Made by a program: the position numbers and the translations under genes
The notes under the pieces: model-generated
What the model was told of the DNA's origin: nothing
Database searches by the model: none
What the model saw: the letters and a program-made list of their open reading frames with translations, nothing else
NCBI RefSeq assembly: GCF_030815485.1
Contig: NZ_JAUSWV010000002.1
Span: forward strand, 3,224,001 to 3,288,000
Direction of reading: 5' to 3'
DNA length: 64,000 bases
Origin: Streptomyces rishiriensis
Lineage (GTDB): Bacteria; Actinomycetota; Actinomycetes; Streptomycetales; Streptomycetaceae
Part shown: piece after piece, positions 25,841 through 34,447 of the stretch
Numbering within the stretch: position 1 is the stretch's first letter
Layout of the letters: every line of letters starts with the position of its first letter

Positions 25841-26022
25841 GGGACGACCTCGCCGCACGGGCGCCGCCGGGAAAGGTGACGTCCATCGCGGGCACCGCCC
25901 GCGCCGGGAGACAGGTCGCGCAACGAACGGTACGCACGGCTGTGTTGACGACGGTGGGTCCGGGTGCGAACGTGGTCGATCCGCGCACGTCAGGCACTTG
26001 GTCACGGACGAGGGGACACCGC

Positions 26023-26985
26023 ATGGACGTCGTCCCCGCAGAACTGCCCACCGTCCTCGTGCTGGACGCCGATCCCCTCCCGCGGCTCGGCCGCCTCACC
26101 GGGCGGGCCCGGGTGCTGCACACCGACGAGGCCTCCCTCGCCGCACGGCTGCCCACCGCGGACGTCCTGCTGGTCTGGGACTTCACCTCGCACGCGGTGC
26201 GCGCCGCCTGGCCCGGCGAGGGGCCGCGGCCGGGCTGGGTGCACACGGCGAGCGCGGGCGTGGACCACCTGCTGTGCCCCGAGCTGGTCGCCTCGGACAC
26301 GGTGGTGACGAACGCGCGCGGGATCTTCGACCAGCCGATCGCCGAGTACGTGGCCGCGCTGGTCCTGGCGATGGCGAAGGACCTGCCGCGGAGCTGGGAG
26401 CTTCAGCGCCGGGGCGAGTGGCGGCACCGGGAGAGCGGGCGGGTCGCCGGGACCCGGGCCGTCGTCGTCGGATCCGGGCCGATCGGACGGGCGGTCGCCC
26501 GCACCCTGAAGGCGCTCGGCATGACCACGGCCGTCGTCGGCCGCGTCCCGCGCACCGGCATCCACGGGCCGCAGGACCTGGACCGGCTCCTCGCCCGCGC
26601 CGACTGGGTGATCGCGGCCGCCCCGCTCACCGAGCAGACGCACGGCATGTTCGACACCCGGCGGTTCGGCGTGATGCAGCCCTCGGCCCGCTTCGTGAAC
26701 GTCGGCCGCGGGCCGCTGGTCGACGAGGACGCGCTGGTGCGGGCCCTGGAGCGGCGCTGGATCGCGGGCGCCGCCCTGGACGTCCTCACCACCGAGCCGC
26801 TCGCCGCCGACAGCCCCTTGTGGCACGTCCCGGGGCTGCTGATCTCGCCGCACATGAGCGGCGACACGGTCGGCTGGCGGGACGAACTCGGCGCGCAGTT
26901 CGTGGAGTTGTTCGAGCGGTGGGCGGCGGGCCGGCCGCTGCGGAACGTGGTCGACAAGCAGCGCGGATACGTGCCCGGACACTGA
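26023..26985 (+). CDS. D-isomer-specific 2-hydroxyacid dehydrogenase
   Basis: This 320-aa NAD(P)-dependent enzyme interconverts a 2-oxoacid and a 2-hydroxyacid. The cofactor loop is VVGSGPIGRAVARTLKALG, the substrate-binding Arg is in NVGRGPLVDEDAL, and the catalytic His is in LISPHMSGDT with the Glu expected in LTTEPL. The ATG at 26023 follows GAGGGGA. Enzymes of this type are found beside eutA and ehu genes in actinomycetes, so a role in ectoine breakdown or a by-product is likely but not proven. It is divergent from the decayed eutA pair. Confidence 0.92.
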   Translation: MDVVPAELPTVLVLDADPLPRLGRLTGRARVLHTDEASLAARLPTADVLLVWDFTSHAVRAAWPGEGPRPGWVHTASAGVDHLLCPELVASDTVVTNARGIFDQPIAEYVAALVLAMAKDLPRSWELQRRGEWRHRESGRVAGTRAVVVGSGPIGRAVARTLKALGMTTAVVGRVPRTGIHGPQDLDRLLARADWVIAAAPLTEQTHGMFDTRRFGVMQPSARFVNVGRGPLVDEDALVRALERRWIAGAALDVLTTEPLAADSPLWHVPGLLISPHMSGDTVGWRDELGAQFVELFERWAAGRPLRNVVDKQRGYVPGH

Positions 26986-27470
26986 CGTCCCCGGCCCGGG
27001 AAGGGTGCACGCGCGACCGCACCCCACCCACGGCGACCGGGCTCCTCGACGATTACGGCGAAGGCGGGCCGCCCAGTCCGCGGAGGCGACCGCGCGGCAC
27101 GGGACCGGGCCGAACGAATGCAGCCGGGGGTGAACGCGTCCGTACGGCTCCTCGCCGACGAGGCCCTGGCGCGACGTAGGGGCGCGGACATGCCGAGAGG
27201 CGGGAAAAGGGCATAGATCTCGTTACGGGCGTATGTGGCGTGCAGACGTCTCCGGCGAGCGGAAGGGAATCCCGGACGATCGCGCGGGTGATCGGCGCCC
27301 TATCGTCGAGCGGCCGCGCCGTGGCGGTGATTCCGTGCCTGACCAGCGGGGCTTCGATGGAGCGGTCAGCCATGCGTTCCACGGTCCACCCGCGGTCAAG
27401 GCGGCCTCGGCGACGAGCGGGGCCGAAAGCGATCCGTGTAGCTCGCAGGAAGTCGGGTAGCCGCGCGCCC
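26986..27470. other. 485-bp gap upstream of ehuB
   Basis: No convincing gene, hairpin or repeat was seen. The reading frame of ehuB is open back to 27240 but the extra 77 codons are basic and unlike the family. The gap probably holds the ehu promoter and a long leader. Confidence 0.5.
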
Positions 27471-28397
27471 ATGGCTCGACCACACGCACATCGATCAGGA
27501 ACCGACAACCGGCGCCAGGGAAGACTCAGCCGCCGCTCGCTGCTCGCCGGAGCGGTGTCGCTGGGCGCGGCGGGGAGTCTCGGGGTGGTCGGCTGCAGCC
27601 GCGTCCCGGGAGACGGGAAGGTGCTGGGAGGCAGCCTCCTGGACACCTTGCGGGATCAGGGATCCGTGAAGATCGGCATCGCCAGTGAACCCCCCTTCGG
27701 CTATGTCGGGGACGACGGGCAGGCCACCGGAGAGTCACCGGCGATCGCGAAGGTGATCTTCAAAAGGCTCGGCATCGACGAGGTGAAGCCGGTGCCCGTG
27801 GACTTCGGCGCCCTCATACCCGGGCTGAAGGCCCGGCAGTTCGATGTGGTCTCGGCCGGTATGTACATCAACCCCCTGCGGTGCGAACAGGTGCTGTTCG
27901 CCGACCCGGACTATCTGATGCTGGACTCCTTCATCGTCAAGAAGGGCAATCCACACGGCATCAAGACGTATGAGGACATCAAGAGGAAGGGTCTCAGACT
28001 CGCCTCCGGCAAGGCCTACGCCCAGATCGACTACGCCAGGGCCGCGGGCATCGGCGAGGTGCTGATCCTGCCGGACCAGGTGGCCGGACTCGACGCGGTG
28101 GCCCAGGGGCGGGTGGACGCCTTCGCGGGCACCCGCATCACGGTCAAGTCGGCGGTGGCGGATTCCGGACGCGTTTCGGCGACCGAGCCGTTCCAGCCCG
28201 TGGTCGACGGCAAGCCGGCCTACGGCGCCGGCGGATTCGCCTTCCGGCAGTCCGAGAAGAACCTCCGTGACGCGTTCAACGCGGAACTGCTGAAGCTCAA
28301 GCAGGACGACTACAGGGAACTCCTCGGGATCGTCAGCCCCTTCGGCTTCGCCGAGGCCGACATGACGGACCTCACGGCGAAGGAGCTGTGCGGCTGA
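27471..28397 (+). CDS. ehuB: Ectoine/hydroxyectoine ABC binding lipoprotein EhuB
   Basis: This 308-aa protein is the extracellular binding component for the compatible solutes ectoine and hydroxyectoine. A Tat lipoprotein signal is visible: twin arginines in LSRRSLLAGAVSLGAAG, lipobox VVGC. Family 3 solute-binding protein segments follow (SVKIGIASEPPFGYVGDDG, FDVVSAGMYINPLRCEQ, TEPFQPVVDGKPAYGAGG) and the conserved end DLTAKELCG. The ATG at 27471 places the Tat motif at the right distance, although its ribosome site is poor. It is the first gene of ehuBCDA, with each gene overlapping the next. Confidence 0.92.
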   Translation: MARPHAHRSGTDNRRQGRLSRRSLLAGAVSLGAAGSLGVVGCSRVPGDGKVLGGSLLDTLRDQGSVKIGIASEPPFGYVGDDGQATGESPAIAKVIFKRLGIDEVKPVPVDFGALIPGLKARQFDVVSAGMYINPLRCEQVLFADPDYLMLDSFIVKKGNPHGIKTYEDIKRKGLRLASGKAYAQIDYARAAGIGEVLILPDQVAGLDAVAQGRVDAFAGTRITVKSAVADSGRVSATEPFQPVVDGKPAYGAGGFAFRQSEKNLRDAFNAELLKLKQDDYRELLGIVSPFGFAEADMTDLTAKELCG

Positions 28398-29137
28398 TGA
28401 TGACTTCCGAGTTCTTCACCACCTGGTTCCTGCCGGGTGTCTGGGTCACCGTCCAGGTGACGGTGTACGCCGCGGTCCTCGGCGCCGCCGTCTCGTTCGG
28501 CATCGGCCTCGCCCGCGGTTCGCAGATCTGGATCGTCCGCTTCCTCGCCGGGGCCTACTTCGAGGTCTTCCGCGGCATGTCGGCGCTGGTGCTGATGTTC
28601 TGGATGTTCTTCGCACTGCCCCTCTTCGGCTGGCAGCTGGTGCCCATGTGGGCCGGCGTCAGCGCGCTCGCCCTGACCTACGGCGCCTACGGCTCCGAGA
28701 TCGTGCGCGGTTCGCTGGCCGCCGTCACGCCGGCGCAGAAGGAAGCGGGCATCGCGCTGAACTTCACCCGCGCTCAGCGGCTGCGCCTGATCGAACTGCC
28801 CCAGGCATGGCCCGACATGGTGCCGCCGTTCAACAACCTGTTGATCGAGCTGCTGAAGGGCACCGCCCTGGTCTCGGTCATCACGGTGGCCGACATGACG
28901 TTCGCCGGCAACCTGCTCCGGCTGGGCACCAACGAGACCACCCCGGTCTACACCCTGCTGCTGGTCCTCTACTTCGTTCTCGCCTTCCTCATCACCCGCG
29001 GTATGCGGCTGCTGGAGCGCAGGGCGAAGGCCGGGGTCGGGCAGCGTCCCGAGCAGGACGGCGGGACGACCCGGAAGCTCGGCGCCCGCGGCGAAAGCCT
29101 TCAGGCCGGTTCGCAGTCAGCGGGAGGTATCGGATGA
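28397..29137 (+). CDS. ehuC: Ectoine/hydroxyectoine ABC permease EhuC
   Basis: This 246-aa polar amino acid-type permease forms half of the membrane channel with EhuD. The EAA loop is KEAGIALNFTRAQRLRLIELP. The start is the ATG that overlaps the ehuB stop (TGATG at 28395-28399), with AAGGAG upstream; ATG 28400 and GTG 28388 are alternatives. The C-terminus has a hydrophilic tail of about 35 residues. It overlaps ehuD by 4 bp. Confidence 0.92.
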   Translation: MMTSEFFTTWFLPGVWVTVQVTVYAAVLGAAVSFGIGLARGSQIWIVRFLAGAYFEVFRGMSALVLMFWMFFALPLFGWQLVPMWAGVSALALTYGAYGSEIVRGSLAAVTPAQKEAGIALNFTRAQRLRLIELPQAWPDMVPPFNNLLIELLKGTALVSVITVADMTFAGNLLRLGTNETTPVYTLLLVLYFVLAFLITRGMRLLERRAKAGVGQRPEQDGGTTRKLGARGESLQAGSQSAGGIG

Positions 29138-29781
29138 ACTGGGACTGGAACGTCGTGGACGACTTCATGCCGCGCTTCTGGGACGGCGTGCTCGTCACCC
29201 TGCAAGCCATGGCCGTCGGCACCCTGATCGCCTTCGCACTGGGTCTGGTGTGGGCGCTGGCCCAGCGGTCCGGGCACGCATGGGTGCGCTGGCCGGTCGT
29301 CGCCGTCACGGAGTTCATCCGCAACACACCGCTGCTGGTGCAGCTCTTCTTCCTCTTCTACGTGGTCCCCAACTTCGGCCCGTCGATGTCGCCGCTCACC
29401 ACCGGCATCGTCGGCCTGGGACTGCACTACTCCACCTACACCGCGGAGGTCTACCGCGCGGGCATCGACGGCGTCCCCGCCGGCCAGTGGGAGGCGGCCA
29501 CCGCGCTGAGCCTGTCCCGGGGGCGCACCTGGCGGGCGGTGATCCTTCCGCAGGCGATCCGCCGCGTCGTGCCGCCGCTGGGCAACTACGTCGTCGCCAT
29601 GCTGAAGGACTCCCCGATGATCGCGACCATCGGAGCCTTCGACATGCTCGGCGAGGCCCAGGCCTTCAGCAACGAGACCTTCACCACCGAGGCGCTCACC
29701 GTCGTGGGCGTGGCGTTCATCGCCATCGCCTACCCCGCCTCCCTCCTGATCCGAGCCCTGGAGCGACGCCTTGTCCGCTGA
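29134..29781 (+). CDS. ehuD: Ectoine/hydroxyectoine ABC permease EhuD
   Basis: This 215-aa permease is the partner of EhuC. The start MNWDWNVVDDFMP follows GGGAGG and overlaps the ehuC stop (ATGA at 29134-29137). The EAA loop is WEAATALSLSRGRTWRAVILP. Family segments FIRNTPLLVQLFFLFY and HYSTYTAEVYRAGI are present. It ends 11 bp inside ehuA. Confidence 0.92.
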   Translation: MNWDWNVVDDFMPRFWDGVLVTLQAMAVGTLIAFALGLVWALAQRSGHAWVRWPVVAVTEFIRNTPLLVQLFFLFYVVPNFGPSMSPLTTGIVGLGLHYSTYTAEVYRAGIDGVPAGQWEAATALSLSRGRTWRAVILPQAIRRVVPPLGNYVVAMLKDSPMIATIGAFDMLGEAQAFSNETFTTEALTVVGVAFIAIAYPASLLIRALERRLVR

Positions 29782-30595
29782 CATCGATCCCGCGAAGACC
29801 ACCGATCTCCTCGCCAACCCGCCGGTGGACGGCAGGGAACTGATCCGCTTCGACAAGGTCACCAAGCGCTTCGGCGACCACACCGTCCTCGACCGGCTCG
29901 ACTTCTCCGTCGACTCCGGCAAGCACGTCACGCTCATCGGCCCGTCGGGCTCCGGCAAGACGACGATCCTGCGGCTGCTGATGACGCTGACCGAACCCGA
30001 CGAGGGCACCATCAGGGTGGGCGGCGACTACCTCACCCACGAGGAGCGCGACGGCAAGCTGGTCCGGGCCGGCGAGAAGCACATCCGCGAGGTCCGCAAG
30101 AACATCGGGATGGTCTTCCAGCAGTTCAACCTCTTCCCGAACATGAAGGTGCTGCGCAACATCACGGAGGCCCCGGTGACCGTCCTCGGCCTGTCCAGGG
30201 ACGAGGCCGAACAGCGGGCCCGGGAGCTGCTCGAACTGGTGGGCCTGACCGAGCACATCGACAAGTACCCGACCCAGCTGTCCGGCGGCCAGCAGCAGCG
30301 GGTGGCGATCGCCCGGGCGCTGGCGATGCGGCCGCAGGTGCTCTTGCTGGACGAGGTGACCTCCGCGCTGGACCCGGAGCTGGTGGTCGGTGTCCTGGAC
30401 GTGCTGCGGGACATCGCCCGCACCACCGACATCACGATGCTCTGTGTGACCCACGAGATGAGCTTCGCCCGGGACATCTCCGACCAGGTCCTGATGTTCG
30501 ACTCGGGTCGCGTCATCGAGTCGGGCACCCCGGAGAAGATCTTCAGCGAGCCGGAGCAGGAGCGGACGCGCGAGTTCCTCAAGGCCGTGCTGTAG
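29771..30595 (+). CDS. ehuA: Ectoine/hydroxyectoine ABC ATPase EhuA
   Basis: This 274-aa protein powers the Ehu importer. It has Walker A GPSGSGKTT, Q-loop VFQQFNLFPNM, signature LSGGQQQRVAIARAL, Walker B VLLLDEVTSALDP and the switch His in CVTHEM. The start is a TTG lying 11 bp inside ehuD, so translation is probably coupled. With ehuB, ehuC and ehuD it completes an importer that looks fully intact although the eutA-like gene 4 kb away is broken. Confidence 0.92.
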   Translation: MSADIDPAKTTDLLANPPVDGRELIRFDKVTKRFGDHTVLDRLDFSVDSGKHVTLIGPSGSGKTTILRLLMTLTEPDEGTIRVGGDYLTHEERDGKLVRAGEKHIREVRKNIGMVFQQFNLFPNMKVLRNITEAPVTVLGLSRDEAEQRARELLELVGLTEHIDKYPTQLSGGQQQRVAIARALAMRPQVLLLDEVTSALDPELVVGVLDVLRDIARTTDITMLCVTHEMSFARDISDQVLMFDSGRVIESGTPEKIFSEPEQERTREFLKAVL

Positions 30596-30850
30596 CGCCG
30601 TACGGTACGGATTCCCCGCCAGGTCGCGCGCGGCCTCGCACCGGGTTTCGGAACGTGGCTCCGCCCGGGATGCCAGGTCCAGGCAACGGGCCATGACGTG
30701 GGCATATGCCAAAGGATCGGCGCCGCAGTTGAGGGGGCCGGAGGTACGCCACATTCTCGCCGACAACCCCTCCGTCCGGCCCCCCTGGCCGTTATCGTGG
30801 TGGTGATTCGCTGCCCGGATCACGGCCAGAGAAGCGACCAGGGGGGAACC

Positions 30851-31609
30851 GTGGCGCTGAAGCACGAGCCGACCGTGCCGTACCACTCGGCCCAGGAAGC
30901 CTTGCGCGTCCTGGAGACGGTGGCGCGGCACTCCACCGGTGTCACCGACGCCGAACTCGCCCGTCAGACCGGCCTCACCGCGGAGCGGCTGACCACGCTC
31001 CTGCGCATGCTGCGCCGCGAGGGCTACGTCGAGCAGATCGCCGACGGGGCCTATGTCACGGGCGCCGCGCTGGCCCGTCTGGGCTCTACGCACCACCGTG
31101 AGCAGGCCCTGCGCGACCAGCTCCAGCACACCCTCGACCGGCTCCGCGACTCCGTCGGCGCCGCCGTCTACATCAGCCGGTACGTCGACGGAGAGGTCAC
31201 GATCACCCAGTACGCCGACGGCCCCGCCACCCCGTCCGTCAACGAGTGGGTCGACTTCCGCTCCTCCGCCCACGCCACCGCGCTCGGCAAGAGCCTGCTC
31301 GGCCAGCTCGACCACAACGGCCGGCGCGACCATCTTTCCCGGCACAAGATGGCCCGGCTCACCTCGCGCACGATCACCAGCGACAAGCTGCTGCTCTCCC
31401 GCCTGGAGGCACAGCCGCCCACGGTCCCGGTGCTCGACCTCCAGGAGTACGCGATCGGCACGGTCTGCGCGGCCGTGCCGATCACCGCCGGCTCCATGGC
31501 GGGCTGCCTGGCCCTCTCCCTGCCCGTCGAGCACGCCCACCGGCTCCGGCAGGCCGCCGAGACGCTGAACAGGAACGCGGCACCGGTACTGCTGTCGCTC
31601 GCGATCTGA
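30851..31609 (+). CDS. IclR-family transcriptional regulator
   Basis: This 252-aa regulator has an N-terminal winged helix (about 10-75, TDAELARQTGLTAERLTTLLRML) and a C-terminal ligand-binding domain of the IclR type (about 85-250, HATALGKSLLGQL, CAAVPITAGSMAGCLALSL). GTG 30851 is chosen because GGGGGGA precedes it and the frame upstream looks non-coding. It lies 255 bp after ehuA on the same strand and may control the ehu operon, but it also borders tRNA-Lys copy 2 and could be independent. Confidence 0.88.
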   Translation: MALKHEPTVPYHSAQEALRVLETVARHSTGVTDAELARQTGLTAERLTTLLRMLRREGYVEQIADGAYVTGAALARLGSTHHREQALRDQLQHTLDRLRDSVGAAVYISRYVDGEVTITQYADGPATPSVNEWVDFRSSAHATALGKSLLGQLDHNGRRDHLSRHKMARLTSRTITSDKLLLSRLEAQPPTVPVLDLQEYAIGTVCAAVPITAGSMAGCLALSLPVEHAHRLRQAAETLNRNAAPVLLSLAI

Positions 31610-31657
31610 GGCAGGTCCGGCAGACGGCCCGACGCGTGGCCCGACGGGGGCTGCCGA

Positions 31658-31692
31658 CGTGGTCCGGAGCACCCCCGCGGACCGGGTAGTAT
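31658..31692 (+). promoter_or_regulatory. Promoter block of tRNA-Lys copy 2
   Basis: TAGTAT (31687-31692) is a good -10 element. A 19-bp block at 31658-31676 recurs with one mismatch upstream of tRNA-Lys copy 3 (37255-37273), at the same 10-bp distance from its -10 element TAGAGT. This makes it a likely conserved promoter element. Confidence 0.55.
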
Positions 31693-31734
31693 TTTCTCCG
31701 TCGTCAGCCGCCGAAGGCGGAGGGCGGGAGTCAT

Positions 31735-31808
31735 GCGCCGCTAGCTCAGTTGGTTAGAGCAGCTGACTCTTAATCAGCGGGTCCGGGGTTCGAGTCCCTG
31801 GCGGCGCA
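31735..31808 (+). tRNA. tRNA-Lys(CUU), copy 2
   Basis: Identical in sequence to copies 1 and 3, with anticodon CUU and no encoded CCA. The convergent acyl-CoA ligase gene ends inside it: the ligase stop lies at 31774-31776, on the opposite strand, within the anticodon-arm region. The two genes therefore share 35 bp. Confidence 0.97.
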
Positions 31809-33483
31809 CCGATGAAGGGCCCCTCGTGGAAACGGGGGGCCCTTCGGCGTCCGCCCCGCGTCCGCCGCCACCCGTGTTCCGCAGGCTCTCGGCTTCCTCC
31901 GCGGTGAGCCTTCGGTATGCCGCCTTGCCCGGGGGCCGCCACCACACCGGATCGGCGCACCGGATCCCTTCCCGCCGCAGCAGCGCCCGGTGGATCTTGT
32001 TCGTGGCGGTGACGGGCATCCGCTCCAGCACCCGCACGAACCGGGGCGCCATCTTCGTCCCCAGATCGGGCTGGGCGCGCAGGAACGCGGCGAAACCGAG
32101 CGGCTCGAAGGATCCGGCCAGCGCCGCCATCACCTGGTCCCCGGTCACCGGATCGGGCACCGCGTAGACGGCCACCGCCGCCGCCCCCTCGTACCGGGCG
32201 AGGATGTTCTCGATCATCGCGGCGGCCAGGTTCTCGCTGTCGACGCGGAGCCGGTCGTCGGTGCGGCCCGCGAAGTAGAGGAAGCCTTCGCGGTCGCGGT
32301 AGAAGAGGTCGCCGGTCCAGTACTCCCCGTCGTCCCGGCGCCGCTCCGCCTCCGCCGCCGGATTGCGCCAGTAGCCCTCGAAGGGGTTCGGTCCCCGGTT
32401 GACCAGCTCGCCGATCGCCTCGTCGCCGTTCAGCAGCCGGCCGGCCGGGTCGAGCACGGCCGGCGGGCACTCGGCGCGGGTCTCCCGGTCGAGGACGACG
32501 AGACCGGGCCCCGCCCGTCCGACCGCCCCCGCCGGGGTCCCCGGCGACCACTGCACGGCCGCCCCGCCCTCCGAGGAGCCGTACCCCTCCACCAGCCGCA
32601 CCCCGAACCGCCGTTCGAAGGCGGCCGCGTCCACCGCCCCCGCCTCGGTGCCGAAGCCGAGCCGCAGCGCGTGGTCCCGGTCGTCGGGGCGCGGCTCGGT
32701 GGCCAGGACGTACTGGATCGCCCGGCCCACATAGGTGAAGTAGGTCGCCCCGTAACGCCGTACGTCGGCCAGGAACCCCGACGCCGAGAACCGCCGCCGC
32801 AGCGCCACCCCGGCCCCGGCCGCCAGCGCGGGCGCCCAGTCGGCGATCACCGCGTTGCCGTGGAACATCGGCATGCAGACGTAGTGCACGTCGTCCCGGC
32901 GCACGGAGAACTGTCCGGCCAGGGAGCGCCCCGCGGCGGCCAGCCGGCCCTGACTGCAGATCGCGGCCTTGGGCGCGCCGGTCGAGCCGGAGGTGAAGTA
33001 GAGCAGGAGCCGGTCGGCGGGGGTGGCCCGGGAGGGGTCGGGGCGGGCGTCCGCGTACGGCTCGAGCAGGTCGTCGTACTCCGGGGTGCCGGTGATCAGC
33101 AGCCGGACCCCGGGCAGGTCGAGGCCCCTGAGGAGAGGGAGGTGGGTGTGCTCGGTGATCAGCAGCCGGCATTCGGTGTGCAGGATGTCCCGGGCCAGTT
33201 CGGGGCCCCGCCGGGTGGGGTTGATGCCGGCGACGGCCGCGCCTGCGAGAGCGGCGGCCGACAGCCAGAGCGGGAACTCGGGGGTGTTGTCCAGCAGGAC
33301 CCCGAGATGCGGCGGACCGTCCGCCGGCAGCAGGTCGGCCAGCAGCGCGGCACGGGCGGCGGCGCCGGCGGCGACCTCGTGGTGGGTCAGGACGGTGTCC
33401 TCGGGGTTCGCGGGCTGCCGGCACCACAGTCCGGGACGGTGGTCGCCCCACCGGGCCGCTACGAGTTCGGCGACAGACTCCAT
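31774..33483 (-). CDS. Long-chain acyl-CoA ligase (AMP-binding family)
   Basis: This 569-aa enzyme activates a carboxylic acid with ATP and CoA through an acyl-AMP. The AMP-binding motif is LLYFTSGSTGAPKAAI, motif II is VEGYGSSEGGAAV, motif III is WTGDLFYRDREGFLYFAGR, and the C-terminal catalytic Lys occurs in MPVTATNKIHRALL. It resembles the FadD17-like acyl-CoA synthetases of actinomycetes. The last 22 or so residues (ending GLEPRTR) are encoded by the complement of the tRNA-Lys terminator and of the tRNA itself, so the native protein probably once ended earlier or has extended into the tRNA. Confidence 0.9.
   Translation of the reverse strand: MESVAELVAARWGDHRPGLWCRQPANPEDTVLTHHEVAAGAAARAALLADLLPADGPPHLGVLLDNTPEFPLWLSAAALAGAAVAGINPTRRGPELARDILHTECRLLITEHTHLPLLRGLDLPGVRLLITGTPEYDDLLEPYADARPDPSRATPADRLLLYFTSGSTGAPKAAICSQGRLAAAGRSLAGQFSVRRDDVHYVCMPMFHGNAVIADWAPALAAGAGVALRRRFSASGFLADVRRYGATYFTYVGRAIQYVLATEPRPDDRDHALRLGFGTEAGAVDAAAFERRFGVRLVEGYGSSEGGAAVQWSPGTPAGAVGRAGPGLVVLDRETRAECPPAVLDPAGRLLNGDEAIGELVNRGPNPFEGYWRNPAAEAERRRDDGEYWTGDLFYRDREGFLYFAGRTDDRLRVDSENLAAAMIENILARYEGAAAVAVYAVPDPVTGDQVMAALAGSFEPLGFAAFLRAQPDLGTKMAPRFVRVLERMPVTATNKIHRALLRREGIRCADPVWWRPPGKAAYRRLTAEEAESLRNTGGGGRGADAEGPPVSTRGPSSVRRQGLEPRTR
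31814..31845 (+). terminator. Terminator hairpin of tRNA-Lys copy 2
   Basis: A 14-bp stem closed by the GNRA-type loop GGAA starts 6 bases after the tRNA. It lies inside the 3' end of the convergent acyl-CoA ligase gene, so these bases are coding on one strand and a terminator on the other. Confidence 0.8.
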
Positions 33484-33626
33484 GGCAGCGCACGGTAGTT
33501 GACGGACCGTCAGATGTGGAGGGCTACGGCATGACGTCGTCCGCCCCGGCGAACATCCAGTGGACCGACGGCACGAGACGGAAAAGGGCCTGCACGAGCT
33601 CCCCCGAGGTCGCGGGCCGACCTGGT

Positions 33627-33665
33627 CGGGCCGGCGGGCGGGGAACCTACCCGCCCGCCGGCCCG
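33627..33665 (-). terminator. Strong hairpin after LPMO gene
   Basis: Perfect 16-bp GC arms (33627-33642 and 33650-33665) around a 7-base loop start 18 bp beyond the LPMO stop. This is the probable LPMO terminator and isolates it from the ligase gene. Confidence 0.75.
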
Positions 33666-33682
33666 GGGAGCTCGAGCGCTGC

Positions 33683-34288
33683 TCAGAACGTGACGTCGGA
33701 GCAGGCGTAGAACGCGTTGGTCGTGTCGGCGACCGTCCACACCGCGACGATCACGTGACGTCCGCTGAGCCCGGACGGCAGCGTGCCGCTGTGCGAGAGG
33801 GTGGACGGGGGCCGCTGACCGCCGTAGGGCACGGTCAGGAACGGGGTGAGGTTGAGGTCGGAGCGGGCCAGGTTGTGGTTCTGGTTCCAGCCCTGCTTGG
33901 TGACGTAGTACTTGAAGTCGCTCGTGGCGTGCATGGCGGTGAACTGCCACCGGAAGGTGTAGCTCTGACCGCCGGTCACCTTGGTGGCCGGCCACGCCGT
34001 GCCCGAGGGGGTCTTCGGGCTGTCGAGCTGGGCGAAGCGGGTGTTGTTCGCGGAACAGATCCTTCCGTCGGCCGCGCCGGACGCCGGGAAGCCCTTCGGG
34101 CCCTCGACGCTCTGCGGCTCCCACTGGATGTCACCGCAGTTGGTGACGGAGCCGTTCTGGCAGAGCTTCTGCCGGCTGATGGGGAGGTCGGTGTAGCCGT
34201 GGCCGCTCGCACCCCCGGCGGTGAGCACGAAGGCTCCCGCCGTGGTGAGTCCGAGCGCGGCGGCGTACCACTTGGTCTTTTTGCGCAT
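33683..34288 (-). CDS. AA10 lytic polysaccharide monooxygenase
   Basis: This 201-aa secreted copper enzyme cleaves crystalline polysaccharide, most likely chitin, by oxidation. The signal peptide ends just before His30 (ASG|HGYTDLP), which becomes the N-terminal His of the copper brace. The second brace residue is His120 in FTAMHATSDFKYYV, and the axial Phe193 lies in TTNAFYACSDV. Disulphide cysteines are present (Cys43, Cys51, Cys78, Cys196). There is no extra carbohydrate-binding module. A DasR-type site upstream (34334-34349) predicts induction with other chitin genes, and the chitinase at 4950-6419 is a natural partner. Confidence 0.94.
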   Translation of the reverse strand: MRKKTKWYAAALGLTTAGAFVLTAGGASGHGYTDLPISRQKLCQNGSVTNCGDIQWEPQSVEGPKGFPASGAADGRICSANNTRFAQLDSPKTPSGTAWPATKVTGGQSYTFRWQFTAMHATSDFKYYVTKQGWNQNHNLARSDLNLTPFLTVPYGGQRPPSTLSHSGTLPSGLSGRHVIVAVWTVADTTNAFYACSDVTF

Positions 34289-34333
34289 GCTGCCGCTCCT
34301 GGAGAACGTGGGGAGTTCACTGAGCCGAGCCGT

Positions 34334-34349
34334 GCAGGTCTAGACCAAG
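34334..34349. promoter_or_regulatory. dre-like (DasR) site upstream of LPMO
   Basis: AGGTCTAGACCA contains the perfect 10-bp centre GGTCTAGACC of the DasR responsive element; 12 of 16 consensus positions match. It lies 46 bp before the LPMO start codon, where DasR repression is commonly seen in chitin genes. Confidence 0.7.
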
Positions 34350-34447
34350 TTCGAGATTATTGCCGATTCTTGGCTGTGTCCATATCAAAGACGTCTCCGG
34401 ACCCGACACGGCGGGACCGTCACGGCATGACCGTCACAGGAACACCG

